DNA from: Adenanthera pavonina
Lineage: Eukaryota > Streptophyta > Magnoliopsida > Fabales > Fabaceae
Direction of reading: 5' to 3'
Length of the DNA: 64,000 bases
NCBI GenBank assembly: GCA_026686845.1
Contig: JAIVEN010000007.1
Location: 32,733,001-32,797,000 of the forward strand
Part shown: positions 61,601 to 64,000 of the stretch, piece by piece
Layout of the letters: each line of letters opens with the position of its first letter
Position numbering within the stretch: position 1 is the stretch's first letter
Program-made: the position numbers and the translations under genes
The notes under the pieces: generated by a model
Seen by the model: the letters and a program-made list of their open reading frames with translations, nothing else
Databases searched by the model: none
Told to the model about the DNA's origin: nothing

Positions 61601-63714
61601 GAGTGATGTAATTTCTCCTAAAACTGTTCCAGTAGAAGTAGTGTTCTGACCCATAATAGTTAAAGTTAATGTTATGCCCTGTACAAGTTGAATAAATGTA
61701 CAAGAAAAATATGTCTGGAAAATAGATTCACAGGTATTTTTAATGACATAAAGAATGTATGAATTGGCTCAGGGTAGAGTGAGATATGAATTTTTAAATA
61801 TAAGGCCAAAATCCTGGAGAAGAGAAAATGACCAAATGTACAGTAAATATTTGAGAAATAAACTGTATAAATTGGTCAGGAGAATGATCTATTTAATATT
61901 TTTTCCATCTATAAAAGGTTTTTATATATGTTTAGAGACTTGAATCACTATGAAATGATTTTTCTAGAATTAGTTATGAATTTTCAAAATTCAGTCAGCA
62001 AAGTGGAAGTTACCACATGAACAGTAACTGAAAATTTTGGAAATTCTGATTTTCATTCTTATGTGATTCAAGCTTAGAATCAAGTATAATTAGACTTAAA
62101 AGGAGTCTAATTCATGGGAAATGAGTCTAAAAGTAAGGTGTTACAGATTTATCCTGGTTCGGTCTATCCACTTGACCTACGTCCAGTCCCCAAGACAACT
62201 CTTGAGATTTATCCACTATACAGCAAGAATTTCAACGGGCTTCTTGCTAATGCCACAGTACATGAGTATGCTCTGTTTCTGAGCTCTCTCAAACTCTCCA
62301 AGCACTTTCTCTATGTGCTTCCCAATCCCCTTGTGAATTCCCCTCACAAGTAAATCTATCTTCCAGATGAATAGTAGATTGTTTACAAAGATACAACTCT
62401 CTTGAATAGAGTAGATATGAAGGTTAAAGTACAGATAATGAAGTTGAGAGGGTAAAAGCTTTTGAGATGAAGATTCAGCAGAAATTCGGTATATACAAGT
62501 TTGATTCGTTACCCACAACTTCAAATGATGTTACTTTTATAGTTTTAGGTCTCAAGTATCCGTTAGAGACTTAATCTATCCGTTGGGGAAGTTATCCAAC
62601 GGTTACTCTGAAAAACTATCCGTTTACCAACCGTATTTAATGTTTCTGACACACTGAAATTCGAATTTTGGTTGGTCAACAGACGAATTTCGAAGGAATC
62701 GAAGGTTAAAGCTTCCAATGTTAAAATACGAAGTTCGTCTGTCCATAGAGTGAAATTCAAATTTTGAAATTTATAAAATATTTTCACAATGTGACATACG
62801 AATTTTCAAGAAGAAAGTTTTTCTGTAAATCGTGAACAGTGTTTTCAATTTGCTACAGTACCCTCGAAATTCGAATTTTGGATGCCCAAAATTCGTCTGT
62901 CCATTGAACGTTCAAAGAGGCACAGTAGTTCACTTTCTTCGAAATTCAAATTTTGACATAGTGAAATTCGTCTGTCGGAGATCAATTTTGAAACTTAATT
63001 TCTTCTTGATTTCAGATGAACTTTAACATAGTTTCAGATGAATTTCTTCTGTTTTCTCAAGTTGTGTTTTGTCTGAAATTCGAACTTTGAAAGAGTGAAA
63101 TTCGAATGTCACAAAGAAGCTCCTTTCAGACTTATATGAAAATTCGAATGTTGCAAAGTCAAAGTTCGTCTGTCAGAGAGCATTTCTCAAACTCAATTTC
63201 TTCTTGTTTTCAGATGAACTTTAACATAGTTTCAGACGAATTTCTTTGGTTTTCACAAATTGCATTTTGTCTGAAATTCGAACTTTGAAACTGTAAAGTT
63301 CGTCTGTCACAAAGAGGCTTCTTTCAGACTTGATGAAAATTCAAATTTTGAAAGACCAAAATTCGTCTGACAGAGAGACATCTCTTCAGACTTGTTCAGT
63401 TTTAGCTCGAAATTTGAATTTCCAAAGGCAAAGTTCGAATTTCCAACTTGACAGTTCAGTTTAAACTTTCAAACTTCGTCTGTTTGTGAGTATTTTTCAA
63501 ATAAGTAAAGATTTAATTTCAAATCAAGGTTTGAAAACATCTTTTCTTAAATCAAAATCTTTTACCCAATCACAACTAAAACTAAAGATGTTACAAGAGA
63601 TCTAACAGCAAATACTCAGAAAATCTTCACTTGAAACAACTTTGATCTCCTTTGATATCTTCAATCCAAGCTCTTGAATGTTAGTTGGGAATCATCAAAA
63701 CTCTTGATTCAACA
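58651..63714 (-). mobile_element. SIRE-like LTR, interrupted; 3' LTR of an element running off the window
   Basis: Two blocks, 58651-58809 and 62151-63714, together match the LTR at 4042-5902. They begin TGTTAACAAGGCTGAC and end CTTGATTCAACA. Immediately to the right, the minus strand reads CATCATCAAAAAGGGGAAG, the purine-rich tract typical just before the 3' LTR of SIRE/Maximus-type copia elements. So the element body should lie beyond 64000. A 3.3-kb LTR occupies 58810-62145. Confidence 0.8.
58810..62145 (+). mobile_element. 3.3-kb solo LTR (family 2) with perfect TSD
   Basis: The unit starts TGTAATATCCC and ends AGGTGTTACA, with GATTT duplicated at 58805-58809 and 62146-62150. Removing it restores 'cagtgatttatcctgg', the same phrase as 4194-4209. 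The length is 3,336 bp with no gag or pol. Inside are a purine-rich block followed by ATGGTAAGT (60186-60194), 'aactgttccagtagaag' (61621) and 'gttgaataaatgtacaag' (61687). It defines the family to which the LTRs at 14865, 25175 and 40634 belong. Confidence 0.9.
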
Positions 63715-64000
63715 TTCTTCCCCTTTTTGATGATGACAAAGCAACTCACAAACTGGATTAGTACTTGGGTTTGCTTACACAAGCTCCCCCTCAACATATG
63801 CATTACAGTTCATAAGATATCATTTCCAACAGATTAAGTGAAGAGATTCAAAGCCCAAAATATTGCAACCAAGAACATAATTCATTGAATCAAATTGTTT
63901 CAATACATATTTCAATTTAAGATCAGTTCTCAAAACATAAGGAATAATCATCAAACAAGATACAATCAAACAACTAAAACAAGATACAACAGGAAGATTT
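63715..64000 (-). mobile_element. 3' internal end of the SIRE-like element
   Basis: The purine-rich tract at 63715-63737 is followed by non-coding sequence with 'agctccccctcaacatatg' near 63782. No protein is recognisable in these 286 bp. By analogy, the region before the 3' LTR in SIRE elements is a long untranslated or envelope-like region. Confidence 0.6.

Noticed and set aside
62114..62353. Plus-strand frame near-identical to one at 4195-4404
   Set aside because: Both lie in copies of the SIRE-like LTR. Similarity reflects the repeat, and no protein family is apparent.

Overview
This window is AT-rich nuclear DNA of a flowering plant, most likely a eudicot. The evidence is a two-exon CYP71-type cytochrome P450, chromovirus (Tekay/Del-like), SIRE-like, CACTA and LINE elements, MITEs, and an LTR carrying 5S rRNA sequence of the Cassandra type. 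The species cannot be named from the sequence. Only one gene looks intact: the P450 on the minus strand at 34590-36199. Almost everything else is transposable-element sequence, much of it nested, and many insertions still show target-site duplications (TSDs).

Layout. 1-2817: no gene. 2818-10874: a CACTA-type element with a 3-bp TSD. It contains two nested SIRE-like solo LTRs and a mosaic of intron-bearing gene fragments: an unassigned piece, an insulin-degrading-enzyme-like metallopeptidase, a CIPK-like kinase exon and a Dicer-like piece. 10876-14443: a decayed LINE. 14865-20250: an interrupted long LTR with a second solo LTR inside it. 20320-20672: a foldback MITE. 22100-24196: a truncated LTR. 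24629-27806: a TIR element interrupted by a solo LTR with a perfect 5-bp TSD.

28117-37740 is the P450 locus. A tandem duplication left a 3' stub of a second P450 at 32323-32524. A further internal tandem duplication and several MITEs reshaped the downstream flank. A detached copy of the P450 promoter and 5' UTR lies at 37584-37740, so at least three P450 copies once stood here.

40027-43106: a diverged tandem duplication and another long LTR. 44212-56555: a second CACTA element with DUF4216/DUF4218-like remnants. It is split by a composite insertion at 45278-52994 in which a Ty3/gypsy body with its own 2.48-kb 3' LTR is joined, at the primer-binding site, to a 5S-bearing Cassandra-type LTR instead of a matching 5' LTR. 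56556-64000: an LTR interrupted by a SIRE-like LTR, which is interrupted in turn by a 3.3-kb solo LTR.

There is no operon-like cooperation between genes. The P450 is a stand-alone monooxygenase gene, and the rest records transposition, recombination to solo LTRs, gene-fragment capture and local duplication. I see no CRISPR array, rRNA operon or convincing tRNA gene.
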